64,000 bases of DNA from Parabacteroides faecis (lineage in GTDB: Bacteria > Bacteroidota > Bacteroidia > Bacteroidales > Tannerellaceae): assembly GCF_014647375.1 (NCBI RefSeq), contig NZ_BMPB01000007.1:347620-411619 (forward strand), given 5' to 3'. The position numbers and the translations under genes are program-made. The notes under the pieces are model-generated. The model was not told the DNA's origin. It did not search any database and saw only the letters and a program-made list of their open reading frames with translations. Below are positions 17,239 through 26,614 of the stretch, in pieces. The first letter of the stretch is position 1. Every line of letters begins with the position of its first letter.

Positions 17239-17826
17239 TTAATCTCTCAAAAACGGAACAATTTTAGTGATCATCACTTCACCACCATTGCAAGGCAAAG
17301 CCTGATGAACATATACCATTGCATAGGATTCCCGAGGAGGATTCGTTTCAGTTACTGACTTACAGACATAACGATAATTTACACCTTCCACAATCTGAAC
17401 AGCTACCGATACAGGTGTATATTGAACTCCGACAACTCCACGCATCGCTTCCTGAAAGACTGCCATCTCTTCCGGCAACAATTCATGATGATCTGTCCAA
17501 CCTCCTGACTTCCGGTCGATATGGTCGTCCTCTATTTCAACAGGTTGAATCTGTTCGTAAAGAACACCAGCTTCCGACACATGTGTCTGAGCCAACTGAT
17601 AAAGAGCTTTCCCGGGAGCTACAGCTTTAAAAACAAACACTTTTTTTCCCGGTGCACCGAGCAACTCTGCATCCGGTTCTATTGCATCTTCATCCAATAA
17701 GATCAAACCACCTTCCAAACGTGATAGAAAACAGTTCTCGCCTGTATTAAAATTAACTTCACGTTCTACTGTAAAGGTCTCATACAATTTCAAACTTCTA
17801 CCTTGTGAATTTTCTTTTTCTTCCAT
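17239..17826 (-). CDS. Probable double cysteine-protease inhibitor (chagasin-like + cystatin-like)
   Basis: A 195-residue protein without a signal peptide. Residues 12-98 resemble the chagasin/I42 inhibitor fold: an NTGENCF loop (27-33) where chagasins have NPTTGF, an EGG turn, then VFVFKAVAPGKALYQL in the position of the conserved Phe-x-Ala...Gly...Leu strand. Residues 105-192 resemble a cystatin. They have the N-terminal Gly-Gly (108-109), a helix PEEMAVFQEAMRG, the cystatin hallmark Q-x-V-x-G as QIVEG (144-148) followed by NYRY, then MVYVHQALP aligning with the third strand. Both folds block papain-like cysteine proteases. A cytoplasmic double inhibitor could protect the cell from its own C10/C11-type proteases. 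Assignment is by motif reading only. Confidence 0.5.
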   Translation of the reverse strand: MEEKENSQGRSLKLYETFTVEREVNFNTGENCFLSRLEGGLILLDEDAIEPDAELLGAPGKKVFVFKAVAPGKALYQLAQTHVSEAGVLYEQIQPVEIEDDHIDRKSGGWTDHHELLPEEMAVFQEAMRGVVGVQYTPVSVAVQIVEGVNYRYVCKSVTETNPPRESYAMVYVHQALPCNGGEVMITKIVPFLRD

Positions 17827-18057
17827 GCTTATAAAATTTAAGATTCAAATTATAATAAGACAGCCCTTAAACCATCCTATCTTTACTGGCAAAGGAATGG
17901 TAAATTTTAATACGTACAAAGAAATTCAACCCTTAAGAAGTGACAACAGGAGCATTGTCATAAGACAAAAGAGATGTCACCCTCAAGACGTCGGATTGTC
18001 ACATCAGCGAAACTCAATAATTAATGATTATTCATATCGCCGATTCATTTATTTAGC

Positions 18058-18065
18058 TACTTTTG
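18058..18065 (+). promoter_or_regulatory. -7 box of the RimK-like ligase gene
   Basis: TACTTTTG fits the Bacteroidetes -7 consensus and lies 19 nt before the ATG at 18085. No clear -33 element is seen. Confidence 0.5.
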
Positions 18066-18084
18066 CGCACTTATTATATTCGAC

Positions 18085-19557
18085 ATGAATAACGTGCTAA
18101 TTTTATTAGACAGCCTGAATGATTGGAAACCGTATTATAAGACAAGCAGTATCTTAACCGTTTCCGATTATTTGAAGAACAAATCTCTCCAGAAAGAAAA
18201 GGGGAATAAGTTTGTCATCAACCTGAGTAACGATTACAGTTATAATTCCGAAGGATATTACTGTTCGCTACTAGCCCAAACCAGGGGACACAAAGTGATT
18301 CCCGGAGTAGATATCATTAACAAGGTGGAAGCCGGAGCCGGTGTCCGTATGGACCGGAACTTACAAAAGCTCTGTTATCAGTGGATACAGAAAAATGATA
18401 TCACCGAAGACATCTGGAACCTGGATATCTATTTCGGTACATGCAAAGAGAAAGGGTTGGAAAAAATAGCCCGTTTTATCTTTGAGAACTACCCGGCCCC
18501 GCTACTAAGAGTCAGTTTGAATACCCGCCAAAAGAATCAAATCGAAACGATCCAGTTCCTTTCGCTGGAACAGTTGAACGACGACGAACAAAGTTTCTTT
18601 GCCGATGCGCTGGACCGTTTCAACAAAAAAGTATGGCGTGCTCCGCAGTCCGTCAAATCAGCACGGTATAGCCTGGCTGTATTATACGACCCGGAAGAAA
18701 AGTTTCCACCCAGCAACAAACAGGCTTTGAACAAATTGCTGGATGTTGCTAAAAAGATGGATATACATGCCGAACTGATCACGGAAGAAGATGCTACTCG
18801 GTTAATGGAGTTCGACGCTCTGTTTATCCGAACCACTACGTCGCTGAACCATTATACTTTCCGCCTGTCACAACTGGCGAAGCAAAACGGGATGGTGGTG
18901 ATCGATGATCCATTATCTATCATCCGGTGTACCAACAAGGTCTACCTGAACGAATTATTTGAGAAAGAAAAGATACCGGCTCCGCTGTCTATGTTAATCT
19001 TTAAGTCGAATGAAAATACATTCGAACAGATCTGCGAGCAACTAGGTTCTCCTTTCATCCTGAAAATTCCGGACGGATCGTTCTCTTTCGGAATGAAGAA
19101 AGTAACCAATGAGACAGAACTGAAAGCGGCACTCAATCTGCTTTTCGATAAATCGTCGATCCTTCTGGCACAAGAATTTACACCGACTGAATTCGACTGG
19201 CGAATCGGTATCCTGAACGGAGAACCGTTGTTTGCCTGCAAATATTATATGGCAAAAGGACATTGGCAGATCTATTGCCATTACGATTCGGGAAGAAGCC
19301 GGTGCGGACTGGTCGATACCATTCCCATTTATCAGGTTCCCCGTAAAGTACTCGATACGGCGGTCAAGGCAGCTTCCCTGATCGGGAAAGGGCTTTATGG
19401 AGTAGATATGAAGATGGTTAACGACCGGGCTATGGTTATCGAGATCAACGATAATCCGAGTATCGATCACGGGATTGAAGATGCCGTACTGGGAGACGAC
19501 TTGTATTACCGTATACTGAATCATTTCGGGCGGACACTGGATATGAAACATTTTTAA
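18085..19557 (+). CDS. RimK-like ATP-grasp ligase with N-terminal RLAN domain
   Basis: A 490-residue protein with two parts. Residues 1-200 match the RimK-like ATP-grasp N-terminal (RLAN) domain, including SNDYSYNSEGYYCSLLAQTRGHKV. Residues 215-485 are an ATP-grasp domain with FILKIPDGSFSFGMKKV (nucleotide loop), LAQEFTPTEFDWRIGILNG and the metal-binding VIEINDNPSIDHG. Such ligases form peptide or isopeptide bonds, as in glutamylation of ribosomal S6 or small peptide synthesis. A GNAT acetyltransferase starts 4 nt after the stop; in other bacteria GNAT and RLAN-RimK units are found fused or adjacent, so the two probably act together, perhaps making and N-acylating a small peptide. Substrates are unknown. 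Confidence 0.8.
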   Translation: MNNVLILLDSLNDWKPYYKTSSILTVSDYLKNKSLQKEKGNKFVINLSNDYSYNSEGYYCSLLAQTRGHKVIPGVDIINKVEAGAGVRMDRNLQKLCYQWIQKNDITEDIWNLDIYFGTCKEKGLEKIARFIFENYPAPLLRVSLNTRQKNQIETIQFLSLEQLNDDEQSFFADALDRFNKKVWRAPQSVKSARYSLAVLYDPEEKFPPSNKQALNKLLDVAKKMDIHAELITEEDATRLMEFDALFIRTTTSLNHYTFRLSQLAKQNGMVVIDDPLSIIRCTNKVYLNELFEKEKIPAPLSMLIFKSNENTFEQICEQLGSPFILKIPDGSFSFGMKKVTNETELKAALNLLFDKSSILLAQEFTPTEFDWRIGILNGEPLFACKYYMAKGHWQIYCHYDSGRSRCGLVDTIPIYQVPRKVLDTAVKAASLIGKGLYGVDMKMVNDRAMVIEINDNPSIDHGIEDAVLGDDLYYRILNHFGRTLDMKHF

Positions 19558-19561
19558 CCGA

Positions 19562-20020
19562 ATGGAAAAGGAGTTGGAAATCAGGCAGGCAGTCCGTTCG
19601 GATCTCGATTCGATACTGGAGATTGAAACCGTTTGCTTCGGTGCGGACAGTTTTTCAAGGAGACAGATCTTATACCTTATTACCCAGGCAAAAGGAATCT
19701 TTTATGTTGTTACGGATAAGGGAAAAGTGATTGCATACAGTTCGTTGATATCGAATGCCCGTACTCATAACCTACGTATTTATTCCATAGCCGTTCATCC
19801 GGATGCTAGAGGCAGGAAGTTAGGGCAGCAATTGATGGAAAAAGCGATCGGATTTGCCCGGTCGTATCAACTCAAAAAAATTACGTTGGAAGTAAATGTG
19901 ACTAACGAAGCCGCCATCGGCCTTTACCTAAAAAACGGATTCGAACACATCCGCATAATCAATAATTATTACGCGGATGGTTCGAATGCTTATTATATGT
20001 ATAAGCTTATTAACTCCTAA
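19562..20020 (+). CDS. GNAT N-acetyltransferase
   Basis: A 152-residue GNAT. The acetyl-CoA-binding motif A is IYSIAVHPDARGRKLGQQLM, with the usual R/Q-x-x-G-x-G/A-like loop as RGRKLG; motif B is VNVTNEAAIGLYLKNGFEHI. It resembles RimI-type alpha-amino acetyltransferases. It is separated from the RimK-like ligase by 4 nt and is surely in the same operon, then ends 15 nt from the convergent GH2 gene. Confidence 0.85.
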   Translation: MEKELEIRQAVRSDLDSILEIETVCFGADSFSRRQILYLITQAKGIFYVVTDKGKVIAYSSLISNARTHNLRIYSIAVHPDARGRKLGQQLMEKAIGFARSYQLKKITLEVNVTNEAAIGLYLKNGFEHIRIINNYYADGSNAYYMYKLINS

Positions 20021-20034
20021 ACGTTTGATTAAAA

Positions 20035-22635
20035 CTACAAATTCGTCGGGTTTCCCCCTACCTTAACTTCGGACAATCCGGCATTTCCGGAGATAAAACT
20101 GATGCGGACAAAGCGAATATTCTTTCCGAGGTCACCATCTATACGCTGCTTCTTTTCTTTCTTATTGCTGGTGCGCTGGTTGGATACGGTTATCCATGAT
20201 TGGTTATCGGAAGATACTTCAATGACGTATTGATGTATATCGACTGTTGGGAAGACCAGTTCGATCGCGTTCAGATCATAGGAGGCTTCCAGATCGAGTT
20301 TCCACCAGGCAGCCTTATCTGAGGGGTCGGCAAACCAGGCGGTCTGGTCGTCACCGTCATTTGATAAAGTGCGGGAAGAAAGTTCCGCTGTCGAACTGAC
20401 AAAAGAAGGACGGTTAACCGCCAATAACAACTCATTTACAGGTTCTTCTTTCTTCGGGGCAATATAGCGTTTATAAGGACGGTCCGCCACTTTCGGACGA
20501 CCGGCCGACTCCCAGGTTGGCTGTCCTAATGTCCGAATAGTGAGGGTAGATGCGGGTAGCCCTTCAGCAGACGCTTCAATAATGGTAGTTCCGGCATAGT
20601 AACTACGGAATTCGATTGCAGCCTTTCCGTCACGGATCGTAATATCGGAGGTTTCCTCTTCTGAAGGAGGCATAAACTGGATGGACGAACCTGTTGGAAA
20701 TTCACCGGGGCCGGACAGGACGGATAGCTTAACGGGGATCTCATTACTAACCGGTTTGCCGCTTGCATCCAACAAAGAGATCAGGATATGAACATCATCT
20801 GTCCCGTCGGGAGCAGCTATCGTTGTCTTATCCGCAGACAAACCGATCTTTGCAGGAATACCCGATTCAGGCCATTGCGGTTCAACCGGGTTCCTGTTTC
20901 CTTTGGCATAAGCCTCCCGATACCAGTACCAGGAACGCTTCGGGATACGGAAATAATCCACCAATCCCATAATAGCCAGACCGGTTCCACCGACTGTCCC
21001 GTGATCGAAGCCACACCAGATCACTTGTCCTCCACGCCATTCCGGACGGTTAAAGCCATCTTTCAGGTCTGCCCATCCCGGTTCGAACGTACCCGGACGA
21101 TGTGTCGTTACACTACCATATTCAGAAACCATACTAGGTACACCGGGATTCAGGAAACCCGCCCCGTCGCCATTATAAAAAGCGATCTGGTTCTTCCCTA
21201 GTTTATCTACGCCTTTACGCTGGCTACCGCCGATAGCGACCAGGCGCGTCGGATCCCAAACATGCGTACTGTCGGTTGCCTTGTTCAGCAATTGCTTCAT
21301 CCGTTCATTGGTGGATGCATCCGTAAAGAAAGGTTCATTACTCATACTCCATGCCGTAATAGAAGGACTATTCCGGTTGATTCGGATCAGCTCTTTCAAC
21401 TGGTACAACACACTCCGGTCGAAACGATCCTGGTCTTCCGGATTCGGAGGATAACAACCGGACGAAGGAGTCCCCCAACCGTCACGGTCACCCGAACCGC
21501 CTCCCATACCCCAGAAAGCATTCTCTGGGAAGAACAGTATGCCGATCTCATCACAAGCCTGTGCAAATGAAGGGTCGTGCGGATAATGTGATCCGCGGAT
21601 CGTATTGAAACCACAATCCTTCATCATCTGTATATCCCGACGGAAACCGGCATTTGTTACGGCATCTCCCCAGCCGGCATGATCCTGATGGACGTTTGCC
21701 CCCAACAGGTAAAAATGTTCGCCGTTAAGGAAGAACCCTTTGTCTGCTGTCCATTCGAACCAACGGATACCGAAAACGGTTTCTTTCCGGTCGGTCACTT
21801 TATTCCCCTGCTGAATCGTTGTCACCGCTTTATAAAGGTTCGGACTATCCGGATGCCAGAGAGCCGGGTCGATGATACTTGCCGGATACTGAGTGAATAT
21901 TCGGGAACTGCCGGCTTCAAGCGTTTCTTTTGTTTCTGCTTTTGAAACAATTTTACCCTTGGGTGAAACGATCTCTGTCCGGATCGTAAACTGTTGCGGA
22001 CGGGCATGGTCATTTCTTATTTCTGTCTCTGCCCTAAAAGAGGCAGACGATTTCGACACTTCCGGTGTTGTGATGAACGTTCCGCACCAGGCGACATGCA
22101 AAGGATCCGTTATATGTAAATACACATCGCGGTAGATACCTCCGCTAAACTGGTGATCGCCGGCACGTGGCGCCACATCCGCCTTCCAGAGATTGTTGAC
22201 ACGGACCGCTAAGATATTTTTTCCGGGTTTAAGGAAAGGTGTCAGGTCATAGCAGAAACCGGTATATCCTCCGGTATGCTCTCCTACCCGCTGCCCGTTC
22301 AGGAAAACTTCGCTTTGAATAAATATGCCTTCAAATTCAACCGATACTTGTTTACCCTTCCATGCTGCCGGCATTTCAATCGTCTTCCGGTACCAGCCAT
22401 ACCCATTGTATACGCTCTTCCACATGAAGTAAGGAAGAGAAAATGAGTGAGGAAGATTCACTTGTTCCCAACTTTGATCGGAAAAGGAGGTTTGTTCTGC
22501 CTCTTCCACATCGCCTAAAGTAAAGAGCCAGCCACGGTTCAAATTGATCTGTTGGCGCACAGGGGCAGCATTCAGATTCCAGCAGATCATAATCTGCAAG
22601 AAGAAAATAATCGTTACGAGAGTTTTTTTATTCAT
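20035..22635 (-). CDS. Secreted GH2 beta-galactosidase-type glycoside hydrolase
   Basis: An 866-residue exported retaining glycosidase. A signal peptide (residues 1-23) is followed by the GH2 jelly-roll sugar-binding domain, an immunoglobulin-like domain, and a TIM barrel with the acid/base glutamate in SMSNEPFF and the nucleophile glutamate in MVSEYGSV. After the barrel comes an invasin-like Ig domain (IGLSADKTTIAAPDG) and a C-terminal F5/8 type C (discoidin-like) carbohydrate-binding domain of about 120 residues. Beta-galactosidase is the common activity of this architecture, but beta-glucuronidase or mannosidase cannot be excluded. It probably follows the GH97 gene in one transcript (99-nt gap). 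Confidence 0.9.
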   Translation of the reverse strand: MNKKTLVTIIFFLQIMICWNLNAAPVRQQINLNRGWLFTLGDVEEAEQTSFSDQSWEQVNLPHSFSLPYFMWKSVYNGYGWYRKTIEMPAAWKGKQVSVEFEGIFIQSEVFLNGQRVGEHTGGYTGFCYDLTPFLKPGKNILAVRVNNLWKADVAPRAGDHQFSGGIYRDVYLHITDPLHVAWCGTFITTPEVSKSSASFRAETEIRNDHARPQQFTIRTEIVSPKGKIVSKAETKETLEAGSSRIFTQYPASIIDPALWHPDSPNLYKAVTTIQQGNKVTDRKETVFGIRWFEWTADKGFFLNGEHFYLLGANVHQDHAGWGDAVTNAGFRRDIQMMKDCGFNTIRGSHYPHDPSFAQACDEIGILFFPENAFWGMGGGSGDRDGWGTPSSGCYPPNPEDQDRFDRSVLYQLKELIRINRNSPSITAWSMSNEPFFTDASTNERMKQLLNKATDSTHVWDPTRLVAIGGSQRKGVDKLGKNQIAFYNGDGAGFLNPGVPSMVSEYGSVTTHRPGTFEPGWADLKDGFNRPEWRGGQVIWCGFDHGTVGGTGLAIMGLVDYFRIPKRSWYWYREAYAKGNRNPVEPQWPESGIPAKIGLSADKTTIAAPDGTDDVHILISLLDASGKPVSNEIPVKLSVLSGPGEFPTGSSIQFMPPSEEETSDITIRDGKAAIEFRSYYAGTTIIEASAEGLPASTLTIRTLGQPTWESAGRPKVADRPYKRYIAPKKEEPVNELLLAVNRPSFVSSTAELSSRTLSNDGDDQTAWFADPSDKAAWWKLDLEASYDLNAIELVFPTVDIHQYVIEVSSDNQSWITVSNQRTSNKKEKKQRIDGDLGKNIRFVRISFISGNAGLSEVKVGGNPTNL

Positions 22636-22734
22636 AAGTACTTTAATATTAATGGCGAAAAAAAACAGAACAGAAGGAGAATAGCATTTACCTGCTGTTC
22701 CCCTTCTATTTATACTAAGATCTAACGGATACTA

Positions 22735-24726
22735 TTATTTACAGATTTTGGCAGCATACCCTCCGCCCGGAGCCATCTTGATCTTCAGCTTACGATCAGC
22801 CGGGACAGGTATGATTTCTTTTTTGTAATCGCTGGCAGCACGGTCGGCATTGATACCGTCTTTAAACAGTTCCAGCTTGTAATCGCCGTCACCCAGGAAA
22901 GAAAGATCCAGCTCCAGCTCACGCGGTTCCCAGTTGGTGAGGGCACCCACGTACCAGTTGTCGCCATGTTTGCGAGCCATTGCTATATATTCGGACACTT
23001 TTGCATCGAGCACCTGGGTTTCTTCCCATACGGTGGGAATAGCTGCTATAAATTCCGTACATTCCTTTTCACGCATATAATTCGTCGGATTGTCACACAG
23101 CATATTCAGAGGCGATTCGAAGATCACATAAGTAGCCAACTGGCGGCAACGTGTCCCCTGGCTCATCGGTTCGGAATAAACCGGACGGTAGTTTTGGCGG
23201 ATCGCATTACGCATAGCCCCTTGTGTATAATCTACCGGGCCGGCCACCATACGGATGAACGGGAAAGTCACATCGTAAGTAACCATATCGTATGATTCGG
23301 GCGACCACTTCAACTGTTCCAGGCCGTTCACACCCTCATAATTGATCACGTTCGGATACGTGCGCTGCAACCCTGTCGGTTTACAGATCCCGTGGAAGTC
23401 GACCAACATATTATAACGCGCACAAGTCTCCGCCGCACGATACAGGAAGTCTATTATTTCCTGATCGTCACGATCCATAAAGTCTACTTTGAAACCTTTC
23501 ACACCCATATCGGCATATCGTTTCACCACATTTTCCATATCGCGGTCGAAAGCATAATAACCGGCCCAGAGGATAATATCCACATTCTTCGATTTAGCAT
23601 ACGATACAATTTCTTCCAAATTGATTTCCGGGATCACCTGCAATAAATCAGCTTTCAGGTTTACAGCCCATCCCTCATCGAGGATCACATATTCGATGCC
23701 ATGATCGGCAGCGAAATCGATATAATATTTATAAGTTTCGTTATTGATACCGGCACGGAAATCGACTCCGGAAATATTCCAGTCGTTCCACCAATCCCAG
23801 GCAACCTTACCCGGTTTGATCCAGGAGATATCCTTTACACGAGACGGGGCAGCCAGGCGATATACCATATCGCAATCGGCCAACTGCTTGTCATTGTCCG
23901 AAACAACGAACACACGCCAGGGGAAAGAACGGTTTCCTTTTGTCTTGGCTATATAATTCTCGCGTTCCTTTACCAGCATCTGCAACTGATTATGTCCGCC
24001 TTGCTGTTTCACCTTCGGATACGGAGCATGGACAGATTTCAGAGAAGGCTTGTCCGTCGTGTTATTCAGGAACATACCCGGATAACTTTCAAGGTCGGCC
24101 TCTGTGATACAAACTTTCTTTCCATTTCCCAAATCGACCAGGAACGGCAGGATCATCAGACGCTTGTCGTTCAGCTTTGTGATCGGTTCGTTGTAATAAG
24201 GCTGTTCGAACGAATTGGAAAATTGCTCTTCAAACGTCGGCTTGGTGCTGTTCACATAAGCGGCGAAGGTCTTATGGTCGGTAGAGAAGTTGTAGGATGC
24301 CTCCTCATCTTTCACGATCATATCTCCTTTTTTCTTCGTCACGAAACGATACGCCATACCGTCGTTATACAGGCGGAACACGATACTGTAATCGCCGCGG
24401 AAAGCGATCGTCATCTCATTATATATATCGCTTACTTCCGATTTCTTATAGAATGGTGAGGGGATCGACTTATCGACGGAACCTTTCGTCACTTTCGAAA
24501 CTTTTGGACTGTTGCCCCCCAGCACCTCTCCGGTCTGCAAGGTCATGGATATAGCAGAAGGAGCCAACACCTCCGTCCCGTCATGGTTCAACGAGAACTC
24601 TACATTATCTCCAACTGTCACTACTGTTTGCAGCTTCCTGTCGGGCGACTGCAACTGATAACTTTTCTGCGCCAATAAAGGCATGCTTCCCAACAACAGG
24701 AAAGTAAGCAGTACTTGTACTTTCAT
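22735..24726 (-). CDS. Secreted GH97 glycoside hydrolase (retaining alpha-galactosidase type)
   Basis: A 663-residue exported GH97 enzyme: signal peptide (residues 1-20, ending PLLAQ), an N-terminal beta-sandwich (SPDRKLQTVVTVGDN), a TIM barrel with WDWWNDW and YVILDEGWA, and a C-terminal beta domain. The barrel carries GFKVDFMDRDDQ, with an aspartate where retaining GH97 enzymes have their nucleophile; inverting SusB-like alpha-glucosidases use two glutamates instead. This favours an alpha-galactosidase. The ATG at 24726 is used, since the 11 codons upstream overlap a -7 box (TATATTTG on the minus strand, 24757-24764). It probably heads the GH97-GH2 operon, and together they could strip galactose residues from plant or host glycans. 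Confidence 0.92.
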   Translation of the reverse strand: MKVQVLLTFLLLGSMPLLAQKSYQLQSPDRKLQTVVTVGDNVEFSLNHDGTEVLAPSAISMTLQTGEVLGGNSPKVSKVTKGSVDKSIPSPFYKKSEVSDIYNEMTIAFRGDYSIVFRLYNDGMAYRFVTKKKGDMIVKDEEASYNFSTDHKTFAAYVNSTKPTFEEQFSNSFEQPYYNEPITKLNDKRLMILPFLVDLGNGKKVCITEADLESYPGMFLNNTTDKPSLKSVHAPYPKVKQQGGHNQLQMLVKERENYIAKTKGNRSFPWRVFVVSDNDKQLADCDMVYRLAAPSRVKDISWIKPGKVAWDWWNDWNISGVDFRAGINNETYKYYIDFAADHGIEYVILDEGWAVNLKADLLQVIPEINLEEIVSYAKSKNVDIILWAGYYAFDRDMENVVKRYADMGVKGFKVDFMDRDDQEIIDFLYRAAETCARYNMLVDFHGICKPTGLQRTYPNVINYEGVNGLEQLKWSPESYDMVTYDVTFPFIRMVAGPVDYTQGAMRNAIRQNYRPVYSEPMSQGTRCRQLATYVIFESPLNMLCDNPTNYMREKECTEFIAAIPTVWEETQVLDAKVSEYIAMARKHGDNWYVGALTNWEPRELELDLSFLGDGDYKLELFKDGINADRAASDYKKEIIPVPADRKLKIKMAPGGGYAAKICK

Positions 24727-24800
24727 GGTATCTATGTTTTTTATTTTTAACAGGGGCAAATATACGTGAATAAACGAAAATAAAATTTCTAAAATTGTAC

Positions 24801-24808
24801 TATCTTTG
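24801..24808 (+). promoter_or_regulatory. -7 box of the double SGNH hydrolase gene
   Basis: TATCTTTG, 43 nt before the ATG at 24852, divergent from the GH97 promoter box at 24757-24764. The 36-bp space between the two boxes is the likely shared control region of the glycan cluster. Confidence 0.5.
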
Positions 24809-24851
24809 TCAATATTGTGTCAAAAAGTATGGTATATAAATAGATCGACCT

Positions 24852-26588
24852 ATGAAAAGACTGTTGAATATCTTTATTCTATGTATGGTATGCCTCTCTG
24901 CCGGGGCAGAATGGAAATGGCAGAATCCGATGGACGCTGGTTTTCCCGTGATCCAGAACCAGGGCTGGCCCGATGAGATCGGACAGACCTATGTACGCCT
25001 ACCCGACCGGGCAAAGGCCGAAGTCAGAGAACCGGTTTGGAACCTCTCCCGCAACTCAGCCGGACTGGCTATTCATTTTTATTGCAACTCCCCCCAGATA
25101 ACCGTACGTTACCAGGTAAGCGGTGGGTATGCTATGCCGCACATGCAATCGACCGGCGTATCGGGGCTCGACCTGTACAGCATCGACAGCGAGGGCAAGT
25201 GGAGTTTCTGTTTCGGTAACTACTCATTCGGGGATACGATCCGATACAGCTATACAAACCTGGGACAAGACAAGTTCCATAACCGCGGGTTTGAATACAG
25301 ACTCTACTTACCTTTATATAATAGTATCAAGTGGATGGAGATCGGCACACCGGAAGGAACCGAACTGACTTTCATTCCCCAATCGCCGGAGAAGCCGGTT
25401 GTCCTTTACGGTACTTCCATCGCACAGGGCGCTTGCTCTTCACGTCCGGCTATGGCGTGGGCGAACATCCTGCAACGTGCCCTGGGCTATCCGCTGATCA
25501 ATCTGGGATTTTCCGGTAACGGGCAGTTGGAAAAAGGCGTATTGAATTACGTCATCGAACAGGATGCCCGCATCTATATCCTCGACTGCCTGCCTAACCT
25601 CACCCAAAAGACCGAGCAGGAAGTGACAGACCTGGTGATCGCCGCCGTAAAACAGATCCGGGAAAAACGGAACGCCCCGATCCTCCTGGTAGAACATGCC
25701 GGTTACAGCAACGCACCCAGCGACCAGCGACAATACGAATCGTACACCCGCCTGAACGCCGCTTCACGCAAAGGATACGAAGCCTTGTTGCAAGCAGGTG
25801 TCAAGGACCTGTATTACCTGACACACGAAGAATTGAACTATCCGCCCGATGCCTGGGTTGACTACGTACACCCATCCGACCTCGGAGCCACCTACCAGGC
25901 GACAGCCGTTGAAAAGAAAGTACGCGACATCCTCCGGCTGTCGGTAGGAGACCGCCCGACGACCCAGCCTGTTACCCAACGTCGCGAACCGAACAATTAC
26001 GAATGGCAGACCCGTCACCGCGACATATTGAAGCATATCCAACAAAACCCGCCCAAAGCCATCATCCTCGGCAACTCGATCACTCATTTCTGGGGAGGAG
26101 AACCGGCAGGACCGAGAAGCAGCGGCGCGAAAAGCTGGAAGAAGATCATGGAACCGGCCGGATTCCAGAATCTGGGATACGGTTACGACCGTATAGAAAA
26201 CGTACTTTGGCGCATCTACCACGGTGAGTTGGATGGATATGAAGCGGATAAAGTTGTCCTGATGATCGGAACGAACAATATGGGAATCAGCCCGGACAAA
26301 GATATTGTAGAAGGTCTGCGTTTCCTCATCACAGCTATCCGTAACCGCCAACCGAAAGCGACGGTTAAAGTGATCGGTATCCTTCCCCGCCGGGAACACG
26401 AGGATTGGGTGAAAAACATCAACCTGCAAATCCGCACAATGGCAAACGAGGAAAACTGCCTGTTCAGCGATGCCGGAACAACCTTGCTCCTGCCCACCGG
26501 CAAGATCGACGAATCGCTTTTCAACGACGGCCTGCATCCGAACGAGAAAGGGTATCAGTTAATAGCTAAAACAATAGCCGAGGATTAA
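24852..26588 (+). CDS. Secreted protein with two SGNH/GDSL esterase domains
   Basis: A 578-residue exported protein (signal peptide residues 1-19). Residues 20-180 form the GxDLY domain (GLDLY at 105-109), which precedes many SGNH esterases. Residues 183-365 are the first esterase: nucleophile Ser189 in GTSIAQG, a GNG oxyanion turn, and the Asp-x-x-His pair in VDYVHPSD. Residues 390-575 are a second, different SGNH domain: GNSITHFWGG, GTNN, and DGLHPNEKG. Both triads look intact. It is divergent from the GH97-GH2 pair, so it probably removes acetyl or other acyl groups from the same glycan; two domains suggest two ester positions. The exact substrate is unknown. Confidence 0.88.
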   Translation: MKRLLNIFILCMVCLSAGAEWKWQNPMDAGFPVIQNQGWPDEIGQTYVRLPDRAKAEVREPVWNLSRNSAGLAIHFYCNSPQITVRYQVSGGYAMPHMQSTGVSGLDLYSIDSEGKWSFCFGNYSFGDTIRYSYTNLGQDKFHNRGFEYRLYLPLYNSIKWMEIGTPEGTELTFIPQSPEKPVVLYGTSIAQGACSSRPAMAWANILQRALGYPLINLGFSGNGQLEKGVLNYVIEQDARIYILDCLPNLTQKTEQEVTDLVIAAVKQIREKRNAPILLVEHAGYSNAPSDQRQYESYTRLNAASRKGYEALLQAGVKDLYYLTHEELNYPPDAWVDYVHPSDLGATYQATAVEKKVRDILRLSVGDRPTTQPVTQRREPNNYEWQTRHRDILKHIQQNPPKAIILGNSITHFWGGEPAGPRSSGAKSWKKIMEPAGFQNLGYGYDRIENVLWRIYHGELDGYEADKVVLMIGTNNMGISPDKDIVEGLRFLITAIRNRQPKATVKVIGILPRREHEDWVKNINLQIRTMANEENCLFSDAGTTLLLPTGKIDESLFNDGLHPNEKGYQLIAKTIAED

Positions 26589-26614
26589 AGCAACAGATAT
26601 AAAGACAGTAAGTT

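Noticed and set aside
20788-21201. Open frames on the plus strand opposite GH2 and other enzymes
   Set aside because: They are antisense shadows of well-supported genes, with no domains or ribosome sites.
20035-26588. A full polysaccharide utilization locus
   Set aside because: No SusC/SusD pair, sensor or sigma/anti-sigma pair is present next to the hydrolases.
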